A stretch of DNA of 6,657 nt from Gammaproteobacteria bacterium (GTDB lineage: Bacteria; Pseudomonadota; Gammaproteobacteria; SZUA-229), in the NCBI GenBank assembly GCA_029287815.1, contig JARFQK010000290.1, positions 1 through 6,657 on the forward strand, written 5' to 3'. This document shows, in pieces, positions 1 through 5,900 of the stretch. The notes beneath the pieces were generated by a model, which made no database searches, was not told where the DNA came from, and saw nothing but the letters and a program-made list of their open reading frames with translations. The translations under genes were made by a program, and so were the position numbers. Numbering within the stretch: position 1 is the first letter of the stretch; each line of letters opens with the position of its first letter.

Positions 1-2
1 CA

Positions 3-188
3 TTCTGGCTGCCGTTACCGATCGGCTTGCCGTTGATGATGCTGGGTGTGCCTCTGCTCTTGCGCTATTCACCCCATGCACGAACCTGGATCTTACAGCT
101 TTCCGAGGTATCGCCTTCGTTGCACCGCCAGCTGAGCAAAATCCAACCCTCGCGACGCAGGCGCTCAACAGACGATAGCGACCAATGA
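3..188 (+). CDS. C-terminal fragment of an unidentified inner-membrane protein
   Basis: A reading frame open from the left edge (first full codon at base 3) gives 61 residues before TGA at 186-188, so the gene begins outside the window. The fragment starts with a hydrophobic, Pro/Gly-rich stretch (FWLPLPIGLPLMMLGVPLLL), which looks like one membrane helix, followed by RYSPHARTW. The tail is polar and basic (four Arg in a row) and ends TDDSDQ. This order, a helix then a positively charged cytoplasmic tail, fits an inner-membrane protein. The family is not recognised. Its stop lies 121 bases upstream of the hydrolase gene, so co-transcription is possible but not shown. The other two plus frames either stop early or lack this hydrophobic pattern. 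Moderate confidence that it is coding; none on function. Confidence 0.55.
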   Translation, partial: FWLPLPIGLPLMMLGVPLLLRYSPHARTWILQLSEVSPSLHRQLSKIQPSRRRRSTDDSDQ

Positions 189-309
189 TTGCCCATTCGT
201 CGAATTCTGGTTAGCCAGCCTTCCTGCAACGTCCGCGTTGTGTCGGCTTGCGGTAGAATTGTGATGCAGGCCGACTTTTCCTGTGATCGCGACTGAAAGG
301 CGATAACCA

Positions 310-1131
310 ATGAATTCACCGCGGACAATGAAATTAGACGACTACCCACTGATCGGTCCTCAAGACCCTGAGCCTTACAGCATATTGAACGAACATGGCA
401 AGGCCAACGTGCTGCTGGTCGGGGACCACGTCAGCAACGCGATTCCTGAACCACTGCATAATCTAGGCCTCGACAGGGCATTGCTCCAAAAGCACATCGC
501 TTACGATATCGGCACGCGGAAACTAATAACGCATTTGTCACAACATCTCGATGCACCCGCTGTGCTGGCGGGTTATTCTCGGCTTGTCGTTGACCTGAAC
601 CGCAGTCTGGCCGACGACAGCGTTATGCCGGAAGTCAGCGACAACGTGCTGATACAAGGCAATCAAAACATGTCACAAGCGCACCGCGAGCAACGCGTGC
701 ATTGCTTTTATACGCCCTATCGAAAGGCAATCGACACCATGCTGCATCGTTTCAAGGCAAAAGGCATGGTACCGGCGTTTATCTCCATCCACAGTTTTAC
801 CCCGGAAATGGCCGGATTTGCCCGCCCCTGGCACGTCGGTCTGTTGTGGGACAAGGATCCTCGAATTCCCGTGCCACTGATGGAGAATCTGCGCGCTCAT
901 CCGGATGGCTTCAACATCGGTGATAACCAGCCCTACTCTGGTAAACATCCTGCTGACTACACGATCGATCACCACGCTGAAGCCTCAGGCTTGCCTCATG
1001 TCTCGATCGAGATCCGCCAGGATCTGGTCAGTACCGAAGACGGCGCTGAACGCTGGGCCACCATACTCGATGAGGCGCTGCGCGACATCCTCGCGAATCC
1101 GGAACTCTATCGGATCTGGCAATCGGTGTAA
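310..1131 (+). CDS. N-formylglutamate amidohydrolase family protein
   Basis: Encodes 273 residues, the usual length for the FGase family (HutG-like hydrolases that release formate or another acyl group from an N-acyl amino acid). Recognisable blocks are LLVGDHVSNAIP (35-46), HIAYDIGTRKL (62-72), SRLVVDLNRS (90-99), PAFISIHSFTP (155-165), HVGLLWDKDPR (175-185), DNQPYSG (205-211) and HVSIEIRQDL (230-239). D39/H40, H161 and E234 are the likely metal or catalytic positions, judged by their conservation in the family. No signal peptide is seen, so it should be cytoplasmic. The start at 310 has AAGG nine bases upstream; an internal Met at residue 7 has no better site. The next gene overlaps its stop by one base, indicating an operon and translational coupling. 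No other hut genes are nearby, so a role in histidine breakdown is not supported; action on an amide or peptide made by the downstream ligase is an inference. Confidence 0.9.
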   Translation: MNSPRTMKLDDYPLIGPQDPEPYSILNEHGKANVLLVGDHVSNAIPEPLHNLGLDRALLQKHIAYDIGTRKLITHLSQHLDAPAVLAGYSRLVVDLNRSLADDSVMPEVSDNVLIQGNQNMSQAHREQRVHCFYTPYRKAIDTMLHRFKAKGMVPAFISIHSFTPEMAGFARPWHVGLLWDKDPRIPVPLMENLRAHPDGFNIGDNQPYSGKHPADYTIDHHAEASGLPHVSIEIRQDLVSTEDGAERWATILDEALRDILANPELYRIWQSV

Positions 1132-2267
1132 TGGTAGCCAGGCCAAGCTTCACCATCGGCGTCGAGGAAGAGTATCTGCTGGTCGATCGGGAAACACGTG
1201 ACGTGGTCAGCGAGCCTCCGCAGAGCATCTTGCAGCACTGTCGCGAACTCGAAGGCAACCGTTTTGTTGAACCCGAGCTATTGCGCTCGCAGATCGAGGT
1301 CAATACCCGGGTCTGCAAGACTGCTGCCGAAGCAGGCGACAACCTCAAAGAGCTTCGCCAAATCGTTGTGCGAACCAGCAAGCAATACGGCATGGCCCCG
1401 GTCGCCGCTTCGACACACCCGTTCGGACGGTGGCAGCTGCAGCACCATACGCCCAAACAACGTTATGACATGCTGACCCGAGACATGCGCTCGCTGGCCA
1501 AGCGTGTTCTGGTTTGCGGCATGCACGTCCATGTCGGAATCGAGCAGAATGAGCTTCGAATCAAACTGATGAACCAGTTTAGCCATTTCCTCCCGTTGCT
1601 GTTGGCCCTGAGCACTTCATCGCCGTTTTGGGAAGGACAGGATAGCGGTCTCAAGTCCTACCGCATACCCGTCTTCGACGGTTTTCCTCGCACAGGCCTG
1701 CCCGAGCGCTATCAAAGCTATGCCGAATACCAGAACCAGGTGAAGACGCTGCGCAAAGCTGGAGTGATCGATGATCCCACGGTTATCTGGTGGGACATGC
1801 GCATCAGCGATCGCTACCCGACGCTTGAAATGCGGATCACTGACATGTGCACGGATATCAACGATGCCATTGCATTGGCCGCACTGACGCAATGTCTACT
1901 GCACTATCTTTTTCGGCTGCACGAGAGTCATATGCGCTGGCATGACTACCACCGTTTTCTGGTGGACCAGAACCGCTGGCGCGCCATCCGTTACGGCTAC
2001 GATCAAGGCATGGTCGATTTCAGCCATGCCAGAGTCGTTTCGATTGACGCGGTCCTGCAGGAGCTGGTGGCAATGGTCGAACATGATGCACGCGAACTCC
2101 AGTGCCAGACCGAGCTGGAGACGGTGCTGACCATTCCCACCCGCGGCACTAGCGCTCACCAACAATTGAGAATCTATCAGCAGGCGATTGACAACGGTCT
2201 CAGCCATGAACAGGCATTAAACAAAGTCGTTGACTTTCTGATCGAAAAGACAGCCGAGAATCTCTAA
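1131..2267 (+). CDS. ybdK: YbdK-type carboxylate-amine ligase (GCS2 family)
   Basis: A 378-residue protein of the glutamate-cysteine ligase 2 family, close to the usual length of about 370. These enzymes have a glutamine-synthetase-like fold and use ATP to join a carboxylate to an amine; E. coli YbdK has weak gamma-glutamylcysteine synthetase activity and its natural substrate is uncertain. Diagnostic blocks are FTIGVEEEYLLVD (7-19) with the metal-binding glutamates, CGMHVHVGIE (129-138), TLEMRITDMC (231-240), RWRAIRYGYD (282-291) and GTSAHQQLRIYQ (339-350). The ATG uses the last A of the preceding TAA, so translation is probably coupled to the hydrolase gene. The start agrees with the family, in which the GVEEEY motif lies about ten residues from the N terminus. 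The TAA stop (2265-2267) falls inside the left arm of a perfect palindrome. Substrate is unknown. Confidence 0.93.
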   Translation: MVARPSFTIGVEEEYLLVDRETRDVVSEPPQSILQHCRELEGNRFVEPELLRSQIEVNTRVCKTAAEAGDNLKELRQIVVRTSKQYGMAPVAASTHPFGRWQLQHHTPKQRYDMLTRDMRSLAKRVLVCGMHVHVGIEQNELRIKLMNQFSHFLPLLLALSTSSPFWEGQDSGLKSYRIPVFDGFPRTGLPERYQSYAEYQNQVKTLRKAGVIDDPTVIWWDMRISDRYPTLEMRITDMCTDINDAIALAALTQCLLHYLFRLHESHMRWHDYHRFLVDQNRWRAIRYGYDQGMVDFSHARVVSIDAVLQELVAMVEHDARELQCQTELETVLTIPTRGTSAHQQLRIYQQAIDNGLSHEQALNKVVDFLIEKTAENL

Positions 2268-2318
2268 CCCGCATGTTGCACGAAGGCGAATGCCTTCGTG
2301 CAACATGCGGGTTAGAGA
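2261..2318. repeat. Perfect 27-bp palindrome between convergent genes (possible bidirectional terminator or short TA-flanked element)
   Basis: Arms 2261-2287 and 2292-2318 are exact reverse complements, separated by a 4-base GAAT loop. The stop codon TAA of the ligase (2265-2267) is in the left arm and that of the cytochrome gene (2312-2314, minus strand) in the right arm. A 27-bp RNA stem should end or block transcription from both sides, but no T-run follows either arm, so it is not a standard intrinsic terminator. Its outer part reads TA-ACCCGCAT on both strands, the same end seen on the MITE-like elements at 4955 and 6487. A short mobile palindrome is therefore an alternative reading, or an additional role. 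Confidence 0.85.
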
Positions 2319-3832
2319 AGCGCGCCGGTATGGTCGATCGCATGCAGACGCAATCCATCCGGATCGACATCCGATGCGTCCGGTATCCATGGGGCGAGGC
2401 AGCCGCGATCTTTCACGCAGGGATCAGTTAGGGTTTTGAGAAAATCGACCAGATCCGTGACGTCATCGTCCGTAAACTCGACGTCTCGATGCACGCCGCT
2501 CACATTGGCGACGCGATTGGCTTCCAGCTGATCCAGTGCGAACTGGGTGTTTGTCAACATGTCCCCGGCCTGTGCGTTAGGATCCAGCTGAGAGAAATCG
2601 TAGTTCGCAACGGCCTCTGCTGGATTCAACATGTGACGAACGACACCCTCCAGGCTGGCGTACGCTCCCGCATGCCCCCAGGGCCCGGTGACTTCCACAT
2701 TGAGTAGCGTTGGCGTTCTGAACCGGTACTTGTCGGCTGCAAGACCAGTCTCCCTGAAACGTCCGAAGTCATCGTTGCTAAGGATGCCGTTGTCATCGCC
2801 TTTACCCCGACCAATTTGTGGCGTCGCAAGGACATGGTATTTTTCGTCGGTGAAAAAATCACCCGAGTGGCAGGACACACAGTCTGCGCCACCTGCCTCG
2901 ATACTGGTGAAGAACTTCATAGCGCCACGTTTTGCTGATTCGCCAATCGCGTCAACGTCGCCTTCCACAAACGCTTTCCATGGCGAGTTCACAAATATTT
3001 GTGAGCGCTCGTATTCAGCAATAGCATCGGCAATACGATCGTAGGTTATCGTCGGGTCACCAAACGCAACGGTGAATTCTGCGCCCCAGCCTTGAGCATT
3101 GGTTAATTTACTGGCAAGTGAAGCACGAACAGCATCGTTACTATTGCCTGCTTCAAACGAAAATCCACGCATTTCTTCTGGTGACGTCACCGGAAAACGG
3201 GATTGTGCTGCCACTAATGTTGCACCTGCGTTCGGATCTGCGACACCGAAATCAGAGTCCGGTGTACGAATTCCGGAACCATCGCCACCGTTCATGCCCA
3301 GCGTTTTCCCCAAACTTTCCACCCTACCATCTAGAAACAGCGCCTCGTCCCACATAGCGATATTAAAGGTCGTCGGCGCATTTCTCGGCACGGTCGGCCC
3401 ACCGTCGAAGTGGATAGCGACACTGTCATGATGCCGGCCGGGCCCAAGCAACTCTGGGATCTCTGCGCCAACGCCAATCGATAGTGACAGATTGTCTCCA
3501 CCGCCTAAGGCTGGATGGTGGCAAGTCACGCAGGCGGAATCTGAATCCCCGCCCAGGCCTTGTGTGAAAAACAATTGCTTGCCCAGTTGCGCTTTAGGGT
3601 CATCGATGGACGGCAGGCTTCTACCACGAGTAGGATCGCCCGTTAAGCCCGCGGCCTTTACCAGTGCAAGAAGGGCTGCGTCATCTACGGTGCTCCCCGC
3701 AGTGTTGCTACTATTCTCAGCTGTACAGGCTGCCAGCCATGTCAAGATGCAAGCAACGCATAGTGTGATCAAATAATGGTAAACGGTGCGCTGCGCTCGG
3801 GTGATCGGTGTGTCAATCGTGTGGCCCATCAT
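2312..3832 (-). CDS. Di-haem cytochrome c peroxidase / MauG-family lipoprotein
   Basis: Start chosen at 3832, where ATGATG follows AAGGAG at five-base spacing; an upstream ATG at 3868 has no such site. The 506-residue product has a basic N terminus, a hydrophobic segment (about 18-35) and a lipobox LAAC with Cys36, so it is predicted to be exported and lipid-anchored facing the periplasm. Two c-type haem motifs are present, CVTCH (101-105) and CVSCH (318-322), the arrangement of the CCP/MauG family, which reduces peroxide or oxidises protein side chains. Other family signs are FPVTSPEEMRG (213-223), FRTPTLLNVEVTGPWGHAG (371-389) and DLVDFLKTLTDP (460-471). It is longer than classical CcpA (about 330), with extra sequence between the haem sites and a C-terminal tail holding Cys472 and Cys478. 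Electron donor and substrate are unknown. It converges on the ligase gene. Confidence 0.92.
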   Translation of the reverse strand: MMGHTIDTPITRAQRTVYHYLITLCVACILTWLAACTAENSSNTAGSTVDDAALLALVKAAGLTGDPTRGRSLPSIDDPKAQLGKQLFFTQGLGGDSDSACVTCHHPALGGGDNLSLSIGVGAEIPELLGPGRHHDSVAIHFDGGPTVPRNAPTTFNIAMWDEALFLDGRVESLGKTLGMNGGDGSGIRTPDSDFGVADPNAGATLVAAQSRFPVTSPEEMRGFSFEAGNSNDAVRASLASKLTNAQGWGAEFTVAFGDPTITYDRIADAIAEYERSQIFVNSPWKAFVEGDVDAIGESAKRGAMKFFTSIEAGGADCVSCHSGDFFTDEKYHVLATPQIGRGKGDDNGILSNDDFGRFRETGLAADKYRFRTPTLLNVEVTGPWGHAGAYASLEGVVRHMLNPAEAVANYDFSQLDPNAQAGDMLTNTQFALDQLEANRVANVSGVHRDVEFTDDDVTDLVDFLKTLTDPCVKDRGCLAPWIPDASDVDPDGLRLHAIDHTGALL

Positions 3833-3940
3833 TCTTTCTCCTTGTCGAAAAAAAATTGAATGATTCATGGGGCAAACTTACTGAATCCCTCCAGCAACGG
3901 CCGTGACTTATTGGTAGCTTTGTGCGTGAATATTCACCTT
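3833..3940 (-). promoter_or_regulatory. Leader and candidate operator region of the di-haem cytochrome gene
   Basis: The strong ribosome-binding site AAGGAG lies just upstream of ATG 3832, preceded by a run of eight T on the coding strand. Two inverted repeats with the same half-site are present: GTGAATATTCAC at 3926-3937 (perfect 12-bp) and TGAATGATTCA at 3857-3867 (5-bp arms around one base). They could be operators for a dimeric regulator. No convincing -35/-10 pair was found, and the short inverted repeats could be chance. Confidence 0.3.
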
Positions 3941-3972
3941 CGACAATTGCGCACAGCTGGACAGAACCCGAG

Positions 3973-3988
3973 TGGCACTAGCGTGCCA
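3973..3988 (-). other. Small hairpin downstream of the YdcF-like gene
   Basis: TGGCAC-TAGC-GTGCCA forms a six-base perfect stem with a four-base loop about 40 bases past the stop of the YdcF-like gene. It could help end its transcript, but no T-run follows it on the minus strand. The rest of 3941-4029 shows nothing else clear apart from a possible repeat relic at 4018-4032. Confidence 0.25.
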
Positions 3989-4029
3989 GCAGGCCGCATC
4001 GAGTCGCTGCCTGCAGAGTGAGCAGCGGG

Positions 4030-4713
4030 TTAGGGCGAGGGTTGTCTCTTCTCCTGGTCGCGCGGGATAAAAACGAAACGAGCATAGAGGTACGCAAGCG
4101 CCTCACTGATGACCACACGCACCCCGCTGCTGCAAGTCCACCAATCATCTGCACCATAATCCTCAGAGGGCGCGGCGATCACACCAACCGAGGTTTTCTC
4201 GCCGATCGCAATCTGAAATAGCAACTGTGTGCGACGGGCATGGGGACCGAGAGAAACCACATCCAGCGAACTGATCGCCATGTTCGATTGCGATAACCAA
4301 GACTTGACCGCCAGGGCAGACGCGAATGTCCTATCTGTACGCGCCGGTGGTGCGGGGATCGATACTATCTCAACCTGCTTAACGCCAAGTTCCCGTAACG
4401 TCGCTGCAGTCACTTCGGCCTGGGTTGAAAACTCTGATAAGAAAGAGCCTTTTCGCAGTGGAAAGCCAGTAGTGACGATAAGTTGATAGTCGTGTTGGTT
4501 GAGCAATGTAATAGCCTGCCTCACTGCGTAATCCGGCAGCCAACCTTCCACAATTAGGATTTCACCATAAGTGGGAGAATTCGTGGCTAAGAAGGGATAA
4601 ATTTGCCGACCGATGAGAAGAAGCGAAGCGCCTATTATCGCCAGCAATAGCAGCCAACCCTGCCAGGTGAGCGTCCATTTTTCTTTACGCCTACACAGAC
4701 TCCAGCAAGCCAT
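4030..4713 (-). CDS. YdcF/SanA-like (DUF218) membrane-anchored protein
   Basis: Start chosen at 4713, where GGGAG lies about six bases upstream of ATG, giving 227 residues. The frame extends up to an ATG at 4830, but that codon lies inside a repeat relic and lacks a ribosome-binding site. A basic N terminus (CRRKEK) is followed by one membrane helix (about 17-35), then a soluble domain. The domain has DUF218-type features: ILIVEGWLPDYAVRQAI (52-68), IVTTG (79-83), RTDRTFASA (125-133) and LGPHARRTQLLFQ (155-167). Members of this family (E. coli SanA, ElyC, YdcF) are linked to cell-envelope maintenance, but their reactions are poorly defined. By the positive-inside rule the domain probably faces the periplasm. 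The gene stands alone, with repeats immediately upstream. Family assignment is good; exact role is unknown. Confidence 0.8.
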   Translation of the reverse strand: MACWSLCRRKEKWTLTWQGWLLLLAIIGASLLLIGRQIYPFLATNSPTYGEILIVEGWLPDYAVRQAITLLNQHDYQLIVTTGFPLRKGSFLSEFSTQAEVTAATLRELGVKQVEIVSIPAPPARTDRTFASALAVKSWLSQSNMAISSLDVVSLGPHARRTQLLFQIAIGEKTSVGVIAAPSEDYGADDWWTCSSGVRVVISEALAYLYARFVFIPRDQEKRQPSP

Positions 4714-4824
4714 CTTTGCTCCCGTTAAGCATCGCAAGATGCGCAAACGCAGCCGTCTTGCGCTGAACCAACCCCCGTCGTAACCGCATTTTAGTACATC
4801 ACGCAAAAGTGCATGTCGACCAGT

Positions 4825-4882
4825 CCGCATTTCGCGCCAGGGTCACGGGAGCAACGCAGGCGTCAGACGCCTGGAGAGAAAT
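4825..4882. repeat. Short internally deleted relic of the MITE-like element
   Basis: Bases 4825-4853 match 4960-4988 (the left end of the intact element) at 27 of 29 positions. Bases 4870-4882 match the right end (5181-5193) at 12 of 13. Both ends are therefore present with the middle lost. At the junction is a small perfect palindrome, CAGGCGT-CAG-ACGCCTG (4857-4873). The relic lies about 110 bases upstream of the YdcF-like start. Confidence 0.65.
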
Positions 4883-4954
4883 CATGGCGCGATCATTGCT
4901 GTCCCACTTACTCGTCATTGCGAGCCGCGACAGCGGCGTGGCAATCTCCTGAAT

Positions 4955-5202
4955 CTAGCCCGCATTTCTCACCAGGGTCACGGGAGCAGGCGCAGGATTC
5001 GTGTTCGTAAGCGCCGCTCTGGAGCGAAAAGCGTAGCCATAGCTACGGTTTGAGTGAAGAGCAAGCTTACGAACACGAAGACCAGCCTGAATCGTGATAG
5101 GCATGCTTGAAGAACACATTGTATTTGCGATCATCCGAACTTTCTCAATCGGGCCAATGCATTATCAGTAAGAGACGCCGCCTGGTGAGAAATGCGGGCT
5201 AG
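4955..5202. mobile_element. MITE-like non-autonomous element, complete copy
   Basis: Perfect 22-bp terminal inverted repeats at 4955-4976 and 5181-5202 (CTAGCCCGCATTTCTCACC at the outer end) bound a 248-bp segment with no convincing coding sequence. A TA lies at both ends (4956-4957 and 5200-5201), which fits a TA target duplication as made by IS630/Tc1-mariner-type transposases; that family link is inference. A partial copy at 6487 shows the sequence is dispersed, and a relic lies at 4825-4882. The element has inserted between, or carries outward, the inverted outer repeats of 4896-5299. No transposase is in the window. Confidence 0.8.
4998..5079. repeat. Internal stem-loop of the MITE-like element
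   Basis: Bases 4998-5012 (TTCGTGTTCGTAAGC) and 5065-5079 are perfect 15-bp inverted repeats enclosing 52 bases. Inside are two smaller palindromes, CGCTC-TG-GAGCG (about 5015-5026) and CGTAGC-CATA-GCTACG (5031-5046). The 35 bases 5031-5065 are identical, on the opposite strand, to 6623-6657 in the second copy, while sequence farther out has diverged. Either a transcribed structure or a protein-binding site in the element could explain this. Confidence 0.7.
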
Positions 5203-5324
5203 CGCTTTCATTGAACCACTGAATCTAAGCTGTTGAAGCGACGCAAGATTCGAAAGATTGCTTCGCTTCGCTCGCAATGACGAGTAAGTGGGCCAGCAAC
5301 GAGGGTGAGATGCAGTGAGCCCAG

Positions 5325-5738
5325 CTATACGCGCTCGCTCTCCTCCACCGCCTCTAAGAATCGCAATTGCGGCAGTCCATCATCCAGCATAACGTCGTAA
5401 CCCTCAGACCAAGACAGGTACTGCTGGACTTCTTTTCGGCGCTCTTCAGCGCGCTCGCCCATTAGGAGTATCACCAGGTAAAGTCGGTGACAACTCGTGA
5501 ATTGTTTTATCCGGGCACGCGGGTCAGTCAGTTCGATCACTTGTGATGGCAGCCCGCCATTAGCATTGACCTCCGCCTGCGGACAGGCAATCAGCGAAAA
5601 GGTTTCCGGCAGTTCCCCGTAATTTCGTTGCCAGTTTTCCAGCAAGGTCGCGACAAAGCCAGGCAGATTCACCACACTCCAGCTCCGTACATAGGCCGGC
5701 AGGTTGGATATCTTCAGCTGCATTTGCGAAACAATCAT
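5325..5738 (-). CDS. Hypothetical protein divergent from an Lrp-family regulator
   Basis: Start chosen at 5738, where AGGAG lies seven bases upstream of ATG; Met codons farther upstream (5756, 5801) have no such site. The 137-residue product is not recognised. It has no signal peptide and no clear membrane helix; the hydrophobic run LYLVILLM (86-93) is short and fits a buried strand. Visible pieces are NLPGFVATLLENWQRNYGELP (split around residues 24-44), a central LTDPRARIKQFTSCHRLYL (70-88) and a charged helix-like stretch GERAEERRKEVQQYL (94-108). The C terminus is acidic. Its stop is 26 bases from the outer repeat at 5299. The divergent layout suggests it may be controlled by the Lrp-family protein, which is inference. 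Codon pattern and ribosome-binding site support a real gene. Confidence 0.65.
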   Translation of the reverse strand: MIVSQMQLKISNLPAYVRSWSVVNLPGFVATLLENWQRNYGELPETFSLIACPQAEVNANGGLPSQVIELTDPRARIKQFTSCHRLYLVILLMGERAEERRKEVQQYLSWSEGYDVMLDDGLPQLRFLEAVEESERV

Positions 5739-5900
5739 GAGCCCACTCCTGATCATCGGGGTCACTTTTTCAGATACATCGAGTATAATGAAATTTTTCA
5801 AAAATCACATATAATAGAAAAAATAACTATAATTTATGTCAAAGTTAACGATAACAGTAAAAAGTTTGTTAAATTTTAGATTCAAATAGAATTTAATTTT
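5739..5900. promoter_or_regulatory. AT-rich divergent promoter region
   Basis: The stretch from about 5785 to 5900 is far more AT-rich than the flanking genes. On the minus strand a perfect TTGACA (5837-5842) points toward the hypothetical gene, but the best -10 matches downstream are imperfect in sequence or spacing. On the plus strand TATAAT occurs at 5784-5789, 5810-5815 and 5828-5833. A TTGTTA (5866-5871) with TAGAAT (5887-5892) at 15-base spacing would start transcription almost at the regulator's ATG. GTTAAC and GATAAC around 5844-5855 may be part of an Lrp-type site. The region fits shared control and autoregulation by the Lrp-family protein, but no exact site can be defined. Confidence 0.5.

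Larger units (their letters stand above)
4896..5299. repeat. Inverted pair of outer repeats surrounding the MITE-like element
   Basis: Bases 4896-4924 and 5271-5299 are reverse complements at 28 of 29 positions. Each arm contains CGTCATTGCGAG and continues inward to GCAATCT, forming its own hairpin: ATTGC 4917-4921 with GCAAT 4941-4945 (plus GCCGC/GCGGC inside), and ATTGC 5257-5261 with GCAAT 5274-5278. This CATTGCGAG...GCAATCT type of repeat resembles a dispersed palindrome I recall from many unrelated bacterial genomes; its name is not certain to me. No gene is seen between 4714 and 5324. Confidence 0.75.

Noticed and set aside
238..259. TTGTGT and TAGAAT as a promoter for the hydrolase operon
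   Set aside because: The spacing of 10 bases is far too short for a sigma-70 promoter.
65..349. 94-residue minus-strand open frame across the left intergenic region
   Set aside because: It overlaps both the membrane-protein fragment and the start of the hydrolase gene, and its product looks like an antisense shadow without domain features.
3833..3868. 12-residue N-terminal extension of the di-haem cytochrome
   Set aside because: The ATG at 3868 lacks a ribosome-binding site and would bury the AAGGAG before ATG 3832 inside the gene.
4714..4830. 39-residue N-terminal extension of the YdcF-like protein
   Set aside because: The upstream ATG is inside the repeat relic, has no ribosome-binding site, and the extension adds nothing family-like; ATG 4713 has GGGAG.
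4813..5010. 65-residue plus-strand open frame in the repeat block
   Set aside because: It consists entirely of repeat sequence, with the repeated motif giving a duplicated PHFxPGSREQ; no sign of selection for coding.
4955..5202. Integron attC site or CRISPR repeat
   Set aside because: No GTTRRRY/RYYYAAC core sites, no regularly spaced direct repeats; ends and TA flanks fit a MITE better.
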